NCBI GenBank assembly: GCA_945877355.1
Contig: CAMCRT010000005.1
Span: 1-64,000 of the forward strand
DNA length: 64,000 bases
Source of the DNA: an uncultured Mitsuokella sp.
GTDB taxonomy: Bacteria > Bacillota > Negativicutes > Selenomonadales > Selenomonadaceae
Direction: 5' to 3'
The notes under the pieces are model-generated. The model did no database searches, was not told where the DNA came from, and saw only the letters and a program-made list of their open reading frames with translations. Shown in pieces: positions 9,506 to 18,679 of this stretch. The number at the start of each line of letters is the position of its first letter. Positions within the stretch are counted from its first letter, which is position 1. The translations under genes were made by a program, and so were the position numbers.

Positions 9506-10180
9506 CTAGATATTCGGAAGCTGCCAGTCGATGGGCTTTTCCCCCACGCTTTCCAGGAAGGCATTAACCCGGGAAAAGGGGCGGCTGCCGAAGAAGCCCC
9601 GATGGGCGGACAGGGGGCTCGGGTGGGGCGACTCCACGATGAAGTGGCGGGGATTCGTGATCATCGCCTTCTTGCGCCGGGCAGGGGATCCCCAGAGGAT
9701 AAAGGCCAAGGGCGCCTCCCGCTCATTTAGGAGCTCGATGATGCGGTCCGTGAAGATCTCCCAGCCCTGCCCCTGATGGGAGCCCGCCGCGTGGGCCCGG
9801 ACCGTCAGCACGGTGTTCAGCAGCAGCACGCCCTGCTCCGCCCAGGGCTTCAGGCAGCCATTGTTCGGGATGGAGCAGCCCAGATCCGTCTGGAGCTCCT
9901 TGAAGATATTCTGGAGGGAGGGCGGTGGCGGCACCCCCTCCTGCACAGAAAAGGACAGGCCATGGGCCTGTCCCTCCCCATGATAGGGGTCCTGCCCCAA
10001 TATGACCACCTTCACGCTGTGGTAGGGCGTGTAGTGGAGCGCATTGAAGATCGCGTACATATCGGGAAAAACCTGATGGGTCCGGTACTCCCCGATGAGG
10101 AAGGCGCGAAGCTTCTTATAGTAGGGCTTTTGAAGCTCCGGCTCCAAAAGCTCCTTCCAGTCGTTGTGGAAAATCTCCAT
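9506..10180 (-). CDS. ung: Uracil-DNA glycosylase family 1
   Basis: [22 protein letters not shown] and [20 protein letters not shown] motifs. Confidence 0.95.
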   Translation of the reverse strand: MEIFHNDWKELLEPELQKPYYKKLRAFLIGEYRTHQVFPDMYAIFNALHYTPYHSVKVVILGQDPYHGEGQAHGLSFSVQEGVPPPPSLQNIFKELQTDLGCSIPNNGCLKPWAEQGVLLLNTVLTVRAHAAGSHQGQGWEIFTDRIIELLNEREAPLAFILWGSPARRKKAMITNPRHFIVESPHPSPLSAHRGFFGSRPFSRVNAFLESVGEKPIDWQLPNI

Positions 10181-10185
10181 CTCGT

Positions 10186-11163
10186 TTATGCCTTCTCCCG
10201 GGAAAGATACTCGTAGGTGCAGTCCTTCCCCCGGCGGGAGGAGACCAGCGAAAAGCCCTCGATGGGCGGAAAGAACACATCGGCCTTATAGTGCTCCGGA
10301 AGCCTCGTCAGATAGACCTCCCCCGTATAGGGCAGGAGGCTCTCATAGGTCTTCGCCCCGCCGATGCACCAGATCTTGCCCTCCTCATGGGCGACCCGGA
10401 AGGCTCCGAGCACCCGCCAGAGCTCCGCCGTATCCTTCACGACCGTGAAGCCCCGGCGCTCCTTCAGCGTCGTGGACAGCACGATATTCGTCCGCCCCAC
10501 GAGAGGCGCGCCCCCCGGCAGGGACTCCAGCGTCGCCCGCCCCATGATGACGGCGCCTCCCATGGTCAGCCGGCGGAAATGCTCCATGTCCTCCCGATTG
10601 TGCTCCAGGAGATTTCCCTCATAGCCGATGCCCCCATCCGCATCGACGCTCACGATCATGGAGAGGGGGAAGGGCTCGCTGAGCTCCGCCGAGGGATGGA
10701 CGCCCTCCATGGAGAGCTGCCCCAGGATCTTTTCGATGGGGTCCCCATCGATGACGATATGGGGAGCGATGTCAAAGAGGGGCCGCAGGACGAAGGCCCG
10801 CTCCTTCATGTAGGGATGGGGCAGGATCGGGTCCGTCGTCCGGCGGAGCCCCTTGATGAGCAGGAGGTCGATATCGATGGTCCGAGGCCCCCAATGCTCC
10901 TCCTTTGACCGGTCGCGGCCGAGCTCCGTCTCGATTTCCTGGCACTTCGCGAGGAGCATCTCCGGGGAGAGCTCCGTGGTGATGCAGGCCACACCGTTGA
11001 GGAAGGGCCCTTGGTTAAGATTGCCCCAGGGCTCCGTCTCATAGAAGGGCGACACCTCATGCAGCGTCGTCTTGGGAAGTGCAAAAATCCTGCGGAGAGC
11101 CCGCCTCAGCTGCTCTCCTCGATTGCCAAGATTTGATCCCAGTCCTAGATAACACGTGTACAT
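10186..11163 (-). CDS. folK: Fusion of HPPK (FolK) and dihydrofolate reductase
   Basis: N-terminal HPPK ([11 protein letters not shown]..., RTIDIDLLL); C-terminal DHFR ([49 protein letters not shown]). Confidence 0.9.
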   Translation of the reverse strand: MYTCYLGLGSNLGNRGEQLRRALRRIFALPKTTLHEVSPFYETEPWGNLNQGPFLNGVACITTELSPEMLLAKCQEIETELGRDRSKEEHWGPRTIDIDLLLIKGLRRTTDPILPHPYMKERAFVLRPLFDIAPHIVIDGDPIEKILGQLSMEGVHPSAELSEPFPLSMIVSVDADGGIGYEGNLLEHNREDMEHFRRLTMGGAVIMGRATLESLPGGAPLVGRTNIVLSTTLKERRGFTVVKDTAELWRVLGAFRVAHEEGKIWCIGGAKTYESLLPYTGEVYLTRLPEHYKADVFFPPIEGFSLVSSRRGKDCTYEYLSREKA

Positions 11164-11531
11164 GCTGCATCCCCCTTCTCTCGTACAATACTTGCCGCCA
11201 CATCCTCAAAAGCTCCGCCTATGGGGGCGGAGGGCTTGTGGAGCGTGACGGCGACTCGCTGGACCTTCGGAAAGTCCGCCAGGACCTCCTCCGCAATGCT
11301 TTCCGCCACCGCCTCGATGAGGTTTCGCGGCGTGCCCTCCACAATATTCTTCACCGATGTATAGACCTCGGCATAATTCACCGTATCGGTGAGATTGTCT
11401 GTCTTTCCTGCTTTCTTCAGGTCTGTAAAAAGCGTGAGATCCACGAAAAATTTCTGCCCCTTTTCCCGTTCCGCGGGAAGGCAGCCGTGGAAGCCATAAA
11501 ACTCCATTCCTTTTATCTCTATTCTATCCAT
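11145..11531 (-). CDS. folB: Dihydroneopterin aldolase
   Basis: MDRIEIKGMEFYGFHGCLPAEREKGQKFFVDL; 19-bp overlap with folK. Confidence 0.9.
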   Translation of the reverse strand: MDRIEIKGMEFYGFHGCLPAEREKGQKFFVDLTLFTDLKKAGKTDNLTDTVNYAEVYTSVKNIVEGTPRNLIEAVAESIAEEVLADFPKVQRVAVTLHKPSAPIGGAFEDVAASIVREKGDAACTRVI

Positions 11532-11581
11532 GTTTTTCTATTGTATCCATCCATTTCCATTTTCCTGGGCGCACCCTTTCT

Positions 11582-12460
11582 TTATTGCGCCCCATTCCTT
11601 TTCTTCAAAATCACATCCGTCATGCGGCACATGCGGGTGATCTCCTTCACATCGTGGACCCGCACGATGGAGGCCCCCTTCATGGCGCCGATGACGCAGG
11701 TGGCCCCCGTCGCCTCCAGCCGCTCCCCCTTCGGGAGGCCCAAGGTCTTTTCGATGAAGCTCTTGCGGCTCGTGCCGAGGAGCAGGGGATAGCGCACCCC
11801 ATCGAGGTCAAGGAGCTCCTCCTGGCGGGCCAGCACCTCCACATTCCCCTCTGCATCCTTGCCAAAGCCGATGCCCGGGTCGAGGATCAGATTGTCCCTA
11901 GGGATGCCTGCCTCGTCTGCCAGCGCAATCGTGCGGCGGAAGAAGTCCTGCATGGAGGCGATGATGTCCCCCGGGTACTCCGTGCCGTTCTGGTTGTGCA
12001 TGACGACGATAGGGAGCTGCGCCTCCGCCGCCACTTTTGCCATCTCCCCCGGCTCCTCTCTATACTGGAGGCCCCAGATATCGTTCAGGATATGGCAGCC
12101 CGCCTCGGCGGCAGCCTTTGCCGTCTCCGCCTTGAAGGTATCCACGGAGACAGGCACAGGGCACTCCCGGAGCACCGCCGTCAGGAAGGGCATGAGCCGC
12201 TCGATTTCCTCGGCGGCAGGCATGACCTGGAAGCCCGGACGGCTGGACTCGGCGCCGATGTCGATGATCTCCGCGCCCGCCTCTACCATGTCCTCCATGT
12301 GGGCGAGGGCCTTGTCCACCGTGCTCCACATGCCGCCATCGGAGAAGGAGTCCGGCGTCACATTGAGGATGCCCATGATGGTGGTATGCTCCCCGAGCGT
12401 CAGCTCCTTCCCATCCCGGAAGCGGTAATGCCGGGTCGGGCGCACATCCTTTTCTCTCAT
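11582..12460 (-). CDS. folP: Dihydropteroate synthase
   Basis: MGILNVTPDSFSDGG, DIGAESSRPG, DPGIGFGKD motifs. Confidence 0.95.
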   Translation of the reverse strand: MREKDVRPTRHYRFRDGKELTLGEHTTIMGILNVTPDSFSDGGMWSTVDKALAHMEDMVEAGAEIIDIGAESSRPGFQVMPAAEEIERLMPFLTAVLRECPVPVSVDTFKAETAKAAAEAGCHILNDIWGLQYREEPGEMAKVAAEAQLPIVVMHNQNGTEYPGDIIASMQDFFRRTIALADEAGIPRDNLILDPGIGFGKDAEGNVEVLARQEELLDLDGVRYPLLLGTSRKSFIEKTLGLPKGERLEATGATCVIGAMKGASIVRVHDVKEITRMCRMTDVILKKRNGAQ

Positions 12461-13032
12461 GTATTCTCTCCTCCAATCAGATGATAGGCCTGGGACAGGA
12501 GCGCCGCGTCCTCCCGGAATACGCCCGTCTGGTACGTGGTCATGGTGCGGGCCCCATGGGCGAGCTCGCCCCGTATCATCATACAGAGCTGCTGGGCCTC
12601 CAAGCTCACGAGGACGCCCCGGGCGCCGAGGTCCTCCGCGATGGCCGCAGCGACCTCTCGGGTCAGCCGCTCCTGCAGCTGGGGCCGGTGGGAAAGGCAG
12701 CGCACCAGCTCCGTGAACTTCGAGAAGCCCGCCACCCGCCCGTCCTTCGGCAGATACACGAGGCTCGCCTCCCCGAAGAAGGGGACGAGATGATGCTCGC
12801 AGATAGAGTAGAAGGGAATGCGGCGCACCGCCACGAGCCCATCGGAGCCAGAGGCGTAGGTCTCGCCCCAGAGCTCCTTCGTGTCCTTCCCCAGCCCATC
12901 GAAGAGGAAGGCGAACATCTTCGCCACCCGCTCCGGGGTCTTTTCCATGCCGAGGGCCTCTATATCCACGCCCATTGCCGACAGAAAATCCTCCATCGCC
13001 CTTTGCGCCCGTTCCAAGTCCTGCAAAAACAT
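12457..13032 (-). CDS. folE: GTP cyclohydrolase I
   Basis: FYSICEHHLVPFFGEASLVYLP, FSKFTELV...RPQLQERLT; start placed at MFLQDLERA. Confidence 0.93.
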   Translation of the reverse strand: MFLQDLERAQRAMEDFLSAMGVDIEALGMEKTPERVAKMFAFLFDGLGKDTKELWGETYASGSDGLVAVRRIPFYSICEHHLVPFFGEASLVYLPKDGRVAGFSKFTELVRCLSHRPQLQERLTREVAAAIAEDLGARGVLVSLEAQQLCMMIRGELAHGARTMTTYQTGVFREDAALLSQAYHLIGGENT

Positions 13033-13126
13033 CCCTCCCCCATGAGTAAATCTTCCTAATATTATAAGAAAATTTATCCGAAAAAACAACAAGTTTCGAT
13101 AAGTTCTTTACAAATTCTTTGGCTTT

Positions 13127-13327
13127 TTATCGCATGGAGATTGCTCCCACTGGACAATCCTCCATCACCTGGAGAGCGTCGTCCAGGGATCGGGCGGGAA
13201 TCTCCTCCACCCCATGGAGCCGCCCCTTTTCATCCATAAAGAACGCCTCCGGCGCCGCTGCGACGCACATGCCGCAAACCACGCAGACGGAAGCATCGAT
13301 CTGCGCTCTCATGCTCATCATCTCCAA
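13127..13327 (-). CDS. Single [4Fe-4S] cluster ferredoxin
   Basis: IDASVCVVCGMCVAAAPEAF...CPVGAI. Confidence 0.8.
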   Translation of the reverse strand: MEMMSMRAQIDASVCVVCGMCVAAAPEAFFMDEKGRLHGVEEIPARSLDDALQVMEDCPVGAISMR

Positions 13328-13334
13328 TAAAATA

Positions 13335-13359
13335 AGGATTGTCGCGTTCGGACAATCCT
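13335..13359 (-). terminator. Likely terminator between 13408 gene and ferredoxin
   Basis: AGGATTGTC-gcgttcg-GACAATCCT perfect 9-bp inverted repeat; T-rich on the minus-strand 3' side. Confidence 0.55.
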
Positions 13360-13407
13360 ATTCTACAAAGGTTGGCTGGAAAATTGCAAGTGGCAGCGGC
13401 TCGTGCC

Positions 13408-14010
13408 TCAGACCGCCTCGCTTGCAAGCTGGAAGACATTCGGCGCGACCTCCGTCACGCCGTAGCCGGACTTGGAGAGAAGCCCACGGGTGAGTGCAGA
13501 GCGCAGGGCGTAATAGACGGTGCCGTCGCCCCCTGCCTCCGTCCAATAGTGGGAGTGCACATCCGCCTGACGCTCCCAGGTGACGGAGGTCTCGCTATTC
13601 TCCCTGGGGACATTGACCACATCGCAGGGCATGCCGTCGAGGCTGTTGCTGTCGAGGGCCTGGTAGGCGCGCAGGGTGCTGGCAAAGCTCTCCGCCCGCT
13701 CCTCGCCGAAGCGATAGGCGAGCTCCTTCAGCGTCTCCAGCCGTGCCGGATCCGCCGCCAGCAGGCGCGTCACAAGAGCCGCATAGCGGGACTCCACGCT
13801 CTCGATGCGTCCCGAGATCCACCCGTGGATATCATCGTGATCGATGGCCTCCTCCAGCGGTGTCGACACGTCGCCGAAATACTGGTCGAGCTCTCTTTCC
13901 TCTGCCCAGCCCTCCTCTACAGCTTTCTCCGCGATGGCGCGGACCCAGGCCTCCTGCACGCCGATCTTATCATACATCCGATAGTGAATCGGAGCTAAAA
14001 ATGCACTCAT
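13408..14010 (-). CDS. Hypothetical protein
   Basis: 200-aa ORF with normal composition; no family recognised. Confidence 0.6.
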   Translation of the reverse strand: MSAFLAPIHYRMYDKIGVQEAWVRAIAEKAVEEGWAEERELDQYFGDVSTPLEEAIDHDDIHGWISGRIESVESRYAALVTRLLAADPARLETLKELAYRFGEERAESFASTLRAYQALDSNSLDGMPCDVVNVPRENSETSVTWERQADVHSHYWTEAGGDGTVYYALRSALTRGLLSKSGYGVTEVAPNVFQLASEAV

Positions 14011-14100
14011 GTCGTGCCCCTCCTCTTTCTTTCCTAGTGAACCTAGTATAGCAGAGGACGCGCCATCCTTGTGTAACCAGCGTTACAAAACGTCCTTTTC

Positions 14101-14129
14101 TTGAAAAAACCTCTGTTTCATACTATAAT
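14101..14129 (+). promoter_or_regulatory. Sigma-A type promoter
   Basis: TTGAAA-17 nt-TATAAT upstream of the DUF2225 gene. Confidence 0.75.
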
Positions 14130-14197
14130 AGAAGACAGGAAACCGAGTGCGACTTCATAGGTGCGAACGCGCCGTCTGGCTTTGGGGAGGATTTGCC

Positions 14198-14875
14198 ATG
14201 GGAACGTATACGTATGTCACGAAGAAGAAATGTCCCGTTTGCGGAGAGGAGACGCAGGTCGTAAAATTGCGCTCGCGCCTCATGGTGGAAAAGACAGATG
14301 AGGACTACTGCGTCCACTACAAGGACGTGAACCCCTACCTCTACAAGATCTGGATCTGCGAGCACTGCGGCTTCGCAGCCGACGAGAACACCTTCACAAA
14401 GGGACTGCCCGCCCGCCAGAAAGAGATGATCCAGGAGCATCTCAAGGCCCATCCCGTGAATGTCCCCTTCAAGGAGGAGCTCACCACAAAGGACGCGGTG
14501 CTGGCCTACAAGCTGGGCCTGTTCTTCGAGGAGATGCGAAAGACGCCGCCCTCTGCCCGGGCCGGCCTCTTCCTGCGCCTCGGCTGGGTCTACCGCATCG
14601 CCGGCGATACCGAGAATGAAAAGCAGCAGCTCCAGAACGCCATAAAGCTCTATGACGAGTCGCTCGCCACGGAGCGCTACCCCATCGGCAACATGACAGA
14701 CACCATGGCCATGTACCTCATCGGCGCCATGAGCTACCGCATCGGCGATCTCGAGAAGGCCACCCAGTACGTCTCCCGCATCATGGGGGATCAGAACGTC
14801 CGGGACACGGAGCAAAAGCTCTTCGAGCGCACCCGGGATCTCTGGCAGACCATCCGCGAGGAAAAAGAAGGCTGA
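14198..14875 (+). CDS. DUF2225 family zinc-ribbon protein
   Basis: YVTKKKCPVCGEETQVVKLRSR...WICEHCGFAA. Confidence 0.8.
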   Translation: MGTYTYVTKKKCPVCGEETQVVKLRSRLMVEKTDEDYCVHYKDVNPYLYKIWICEHCGFAADENTFTKGLPARQKEMIQEHLKAHPVNVPFKEELTTKDAVLAYKLGLFFEEMRKTPPSARAGLFLRLGWVYRIAGDTENEKQQLQNAIKLYDESLATERYPIGNMTDTMAMYLIGAMSYRIGDLEKATQYVSRIMGDQNVRDTEQKLFERTRDLWQTIREEKEG

Positions 14876-14891
14876 AAAGGGCTACATGCGA

Positions 14892-14933
14892 AAAAGGCTA
14901 TTTCCAGAAGAATGTTTCTGGAGATAGCCTTTT
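14892..14933. terminator. Rho-independent terminator
   Basis: AAAAGGCTATTTCCAGAA...TTTCTGGAGATAGCCTTTT. Confidence 0.8.
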
Positions 14934-14990
14934 CTATTGGGTAGTATTTTATTTTCCGAAAACTGCAGCCAGGGCAGGTGCTCTGATGCG

Positions 14991-15668
14991 CTAGCCAAGG
15001 GCCTCCCTTTCCTGATGGAGGTCGGAAAGCGCCGTCTTGTCGAGGCGGAAATCCTCGAAGGAGTTGATGAGCCCCGAGTCGATCCCCTCCACCAGCTCCC
15101 GGATGACCTCGGGCTGGGTATAGTCCAGAGGCAAAAAGCATCCCTCCGCCCCATTGAAATGCTCCCGTATGGCATTCTGCGTCCTGCGGATATCGAGAGC
15201 AAGGCGGGCACGGGCGTGCTCATATCGCCGACCACTCCGCATATAGCCCAGGGTCGTAATCGCTCCCCAAATGATGAAGAACAGTGAGGTATAGGCCAGC
15301 GGAAGATGAAGGACGATGAGGATCTGCGCCACAAGGGCCAGCACACCGCCAGCTATGGTCCACCGCAGGAGGGAAGGCTCCTGCATACGCGAATCCATGA
15401 GCCAGAGATCGGCCAACACCGCGTACTTGTCCGCTACCGCTCCGAAATACGCCTCAAGCCGCCGCAGCTCCCGAAGGGTATCCTCCCGGGTCCCTGGCAC
15501 CGGCGCCAGCTCCTTCAGCTGCACCTTTGGCGGCAGCACCACGTGCGCTACAGGTGTCGTATCCCGCTCGCCCGGCTTCACTTCCTCACCGCAGAAGAAA
15601 CAGACCTCCCGATCCTTATCGAGACGGCAGCCGCACTTCCTGCAGATCATCCTCATCCCTCCCCTCAT
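14991..15668 (-). CDS. Zinc-ribbon membrane protein, hypothetical
   Basis: CRKCGCRLDKDREVCFFCGEE ribbon followed by two hydrophobic segments. Confidence 0.65.
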   Translation of the reverse strand: MRGGMRMICRKCGCRLDKDREVCFFCGEEVKPGERDTTPVAHVVLPPKVQLKELAPVPGTREDTLRELRRLEAYFGAVADKYAVLADLWLMDSRMQEPSLLRWTIAGGVLALVAQILIVLHLPLAYTSLFFIIWGAITTLGYMRSGRRYEHARARLALDIRRTQNAIREHFNGAEGCFLPLDYTQPEVIRELVEGIDSGLINSFEDFRLDKTALSDLHQEREALG

Positions 15669-15686
15669 CTTTCGCCGCAGGCGTCT

Positions 15687-16100
15687 TTACCCCACGTGGA
15701 CCTCCTCGCCCACGCGGAGCTCACCGCCCGTCAGCACTCTCGCCTTCACGGCGACCCGCGGCACAAAGAGGCTGCCGCGCTTTTCAATCCCGATGGTGGG
15801 CCTGGCCTCCGCCTCCACGATCTCCAGCGACGTGTCGCCGAGCTTCAGCGTTGCTCCCGCCACGAAGCCCTCGCTTGGTATGCCATCGATGACGATGTTC
15901 TCACCGAAGGCGCCAAACTTCACCAGCGTGCCGCCCCGCCTGAGGGTCTTGATCTCATCGAAGCTCAGGACATGCAGCAGCCCCGTCTCCATGCTGGCAT
16001 CTCCCTCGATGCCCTTCCCCTCCATCAATACGACGGAATCCACCGATTCCTTTCCTGCGTCAGCCTCACGCCCAATGCAAAGCGCCTTTACCGAAATCAT
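15687..16100 (-). CDS. MOSC domain protein
   Basis: GIEGDASMETGLLHVLSF...FGENIVIDGI motifs. Confidence 0.8.
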   Translation of the reverse strand: MISVKALCIGREADAGKESVDSVVLMEGKGIEGDASMETGLLHVLSFDEIKTLRRGGTLVKFGAFGENIVIDGIPSEGFVAGATLKLGDTSLEIVEAEARPTIGIEKRGSLFVPRVAVKARVLTGGELRVGEEVHVG

Positions 16101-16280
16101 CTTGTACTCCCTGTCCTATCCCGCGCCCTGGCCCAGGATATCATAAAATAACCAATTAAAATGTATTATCTTATGGTATTCGACAGCGCCAGCCATTTTC
16201 CTCCTTTTGCTGCAGGCTATATGAAATTCTACCAGGAATACTCTCCAAGAAATAATTCGAGAAAAATTTTCAATAAGCTA

Positions 16281-16309
16281 TTGATTTTCATTTTCAAGTA
16301 TGCTATATT
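16281..16309 (+). promoter_or_regulatory. Sigma-A type promoter of a candidate ncRNA
   Basis: TTGATT-17 nt-TATATT. Confidence 0.6.
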
Positions 16310-16315
16310 CTATAC

Positions 16316-16526
16316 AGGCTTTCAAATGGGCCAAGGCGAGACGCGAGGAGGCGTAACGCAGCGGCCCAAAGCTCTCCTAAGATATAATACACAGCAGAGA
16401 AGCGACGCAGAAGTGTGCACTGGGAGCTGCTCACCCCAGGACACGCACCTTTGCGTCGCTTCCCTGTGTCTAAAAACAAATTCACAAAAACAGTTTTTGC
16501 GGCCGTCTCATTTTAAGACGGTTTTT
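16316..16526 (+). ncRNA. Candidate structured non-coding RNA, ~210 nt
   Basis: Promoter, two hairpins (GGGCC...GGCCC 16328-16367; ACACAG...GAAGCGACGCA / TGCGTCGCTTC...CTGTGT 16389-16469) and terminator CCGTCT-cattttaAGACGG-TTTTT; no sensible ORF. Confidence 0.5.
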
Positions 16527-16611
16527 CCTTGTAAAATCAATCTGGTATTTCCGGCAAATATCATTTATAATAAAGAAAAGACGGAATTACTCGACAGAAA
16601 AGGAAAGCTAT

Positions 16612-17148
16612 ATGGCAAGCATCGGAGAAAATATTCGTAATGCGAGAAAAAGTGCCGGTCTTACCCAAACAGAGCTTGCGCTAAAAACACAGCTTTCACG
16701 TTCCTATATTGGTGATATCGAGAAGGATCGCTATAATCCCAGTGTGGCGACGTTGAAATCAATTGCTGCAGCTACGAATGTACCTACAGAACAATTACTA
16801 ACTGAAAATACTTCTCTTTCTACTCCGCCCCTTACGGACAGAGATGAACGTGACATACAAAAAAGGCTCCAGGCCATACTCAACGATCTTGAGCCAAAAA
16901 CAAGCACGATTGACCATAACGGTCCCACCCCCTTGGATGAAGAGACGCGCGACCTCATTTACCTCGCCCTAGAGAGCTCCCTTCGAGCTGCCAAACAGAT
17001 AGCGGATGCAAAAAGCACTCACAAGAAGTATCGACAGATAGACGATATCGCAACGCGAATAGGCAACAAGATACTCGAAGCAAGTCCGTCCGCCCAGATA
17101 GCCGTGAGCCAGATAATCGACAAGGACAGAGGGGATGGCGGAAAATAG
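16612..17148 (+). CDS. XRE-family HTH regulator
   Basis: IGENIRNARKSAGLTQTELALKTQLSRSYIGDIEKDRYNPS. Confidence 0.85.
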   Translation: MASIGENIRNARKSAGLTQTELALKTQLSRSYIGDIEKDRYNPSVATLKSIAAATNVPTEQLLTENTSLSTPPLTDRDERDIQKRLQAILNDLEPKTSTIDHNGPTPLDEETRDLIYLALESSLRAAKQIADAKSTHKKYRQIDDIATRIGNKILEASPSAQIAVSQIIDKDRGDGGK

Positions 17149-17208
17149 TCAAAAAATCTAAACGCGTCGAATTCGACACCTTTTGTATAAGGAAAAGGAG
17201 GAAGCTTT

Positions 17209-18057
17209 GTGATAAAAGTGAATGGAACCATCAGCGCAAAAGGAGTAGATATACACGCTACCCTGTCCAGCAATCACAACGATTACATCTCTTTAACTGA
17301 TATAGCGAAATACCGAGATGCTGACAATCCAAGATACATCATTCAAAATTGGATGCGTAATAAGAATACGCTTGCTTTCCTTGGTGTGTGGGAATCACTG
17401 CATAATCCGAAATTCGATCGTTCCAAATTTGATGAGTTGTTGAACCAGGCAGGGCTCAACGGCTTTGTACTTCGTCCGCAGGCCTGGATCGATAAAACAC
17501 ATGCTATCGGCATTACCTCGAAATCAGGTCGTTATGGCGGCACATACGCCCACAGCGATATCGCCTTTGAATTCGCCTCGTGGCTTTCCCCTGAATTCAA
17601 GCTCTACATCATCAAAGACTATCAGCGACTTAAGCAGGCCGAGAGCGACCACCTTTCACTAGACTGGTCGGCCCGCCGGGAAATCGCAAAGACAAACTAC
17701 CGCTTCCATACCGATGCCATAAAGGAACACCTCCTAGACAAGAACCTCCCTGCAAGCTATATCAAGCGCACCTATGCTAACGAGGCTGACCTGATCAATG
17801 TGGCGCTTTTCGGCATGACTGCGCAAGAATGGCGTGACAAAAATCCGGACGAAAAAGGAAACATCCGGGATACTGCCGACATCAAACAGCTCATCATACT
17901 AGCCAATCTGGAAATGCTCAATGCCGCATACATAAAGGACAAGCTTCCCCAATCGGAACGGCTGAAACGCCTCCACGAAATCGCCATGGTGCAGATACAA
18001 TCCATTGCAAATACGGCAAGCGCTAAAAGACTGGAGAATCGCTTTAAAACTGAATAG
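17209..18057 (+). CDS. KilA-N domain protein (phage-type)
   Basis: KilA-N motif (YISLTDIAKYRDADNPRYIIQNWMRNKNTLAFLGVWE ... GGTYAHSDIAFEFASWLSPEFKLYIIKDYQRLK); GTG start. Confidence 0.85.
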   Translation: MIKVNGTISAKGVDIHATLSSNHNDYISLTDIAKYRDADNPRYIIQNWMRNKNTLAFLGVWESLHNPKFDRSKFDELLNQAGLNGFVLRPQAWIDKTHAIGITSKSGRYGGTYAHSDIAFEFASWLSPEFKLYIIKDYQRLKQAESDHLSLDWSARREIAKTNYRFHTDAIKEHLLDKNLPASYIKRTYANEADLINVALFGMTAQEWRDKNPDEKGNIRDTADIKQLIILANLEMLNAAYIKDKLPQSERLKRLHEIAMVQIQSIANTASAKRLENRFKTE

Positions 18058-18130
18058 TCCAAGAGCAGACTAAGGAATTTCCCATCAAAGAGACGGCTTC
18101 ACATCAGAAACCTCTGTGAAGCCATCTTTT

Positions 18131-18679
18131 TCAGTCCTGGGGCGGCCAGCCGCGATAGGTGTCCTCGTCCTCCCAATCGTCGGGGAGGCCCTTGACGATG
18201 AGGACGGGACAGGGGGCGCATTGGAGTACGTAGTGGGATACGGAGCCCACCACGAGGCTGTGGACCGTGCCGAAGCCCCGGCTGCCCATGACGATGAGAT
18301 CCGCCGCCTCCTCCTCGGCCACCCGGGTGATGACCTCGCCGGGATTTCCCACCTCCACCCGAGAGCGGACGCGGATTTCCCGCGGCACGAGGCGCACCAT
18401 ATCCATGAGGAAATTATAGGCCGCCCCCGTGAGCTCGCTGGGGACGTAGCCCCCGAGGCTCACCTGCTCAAAGGCGCTGACATTCTTGTTGAGATCGATG
18501 GCCATGAGGAAGGTGATGTCCGCCTCCATGGTCTTGGCGAGGGATATGGCCTTCTGCACCGCCTTGAAGGCCTGGCCGGAGCCATCCGTCGGCACGAGGA
18601 TGCGGCGGCACTCGATTTTCTGGACGGGCCTCCTTTGGATGTCCTCGATGATTTTCTGCGTATCGACTTCCCGGCTCAT
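18131..18679 (-). CDS. Universal stress protein (UspA family)
   Basis: ILVPTDGSGQAFKAVQKAI ... ADLIVMGSRGFGTVHSLVVGSVSHYVLQCAPCPVLIVK. Confidence 0.9.
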   Translation of the reverse strand: MSREVDTQKIIEDIQRRPVQKIECRRILVPTDGSGQAFKAVQKAISLAKTMEADITFLMAIDLNKNVSAFEQVSLGGYVPSELTGAAYNFLMDMVRLVPREIRVRSRVEVGNPGEVITRVAEEEAADLIVMGSRGFGTVHSLVVGSVSHYVLQCAPCPVLIVKGLPDDWEDEDTYRGWPPQD

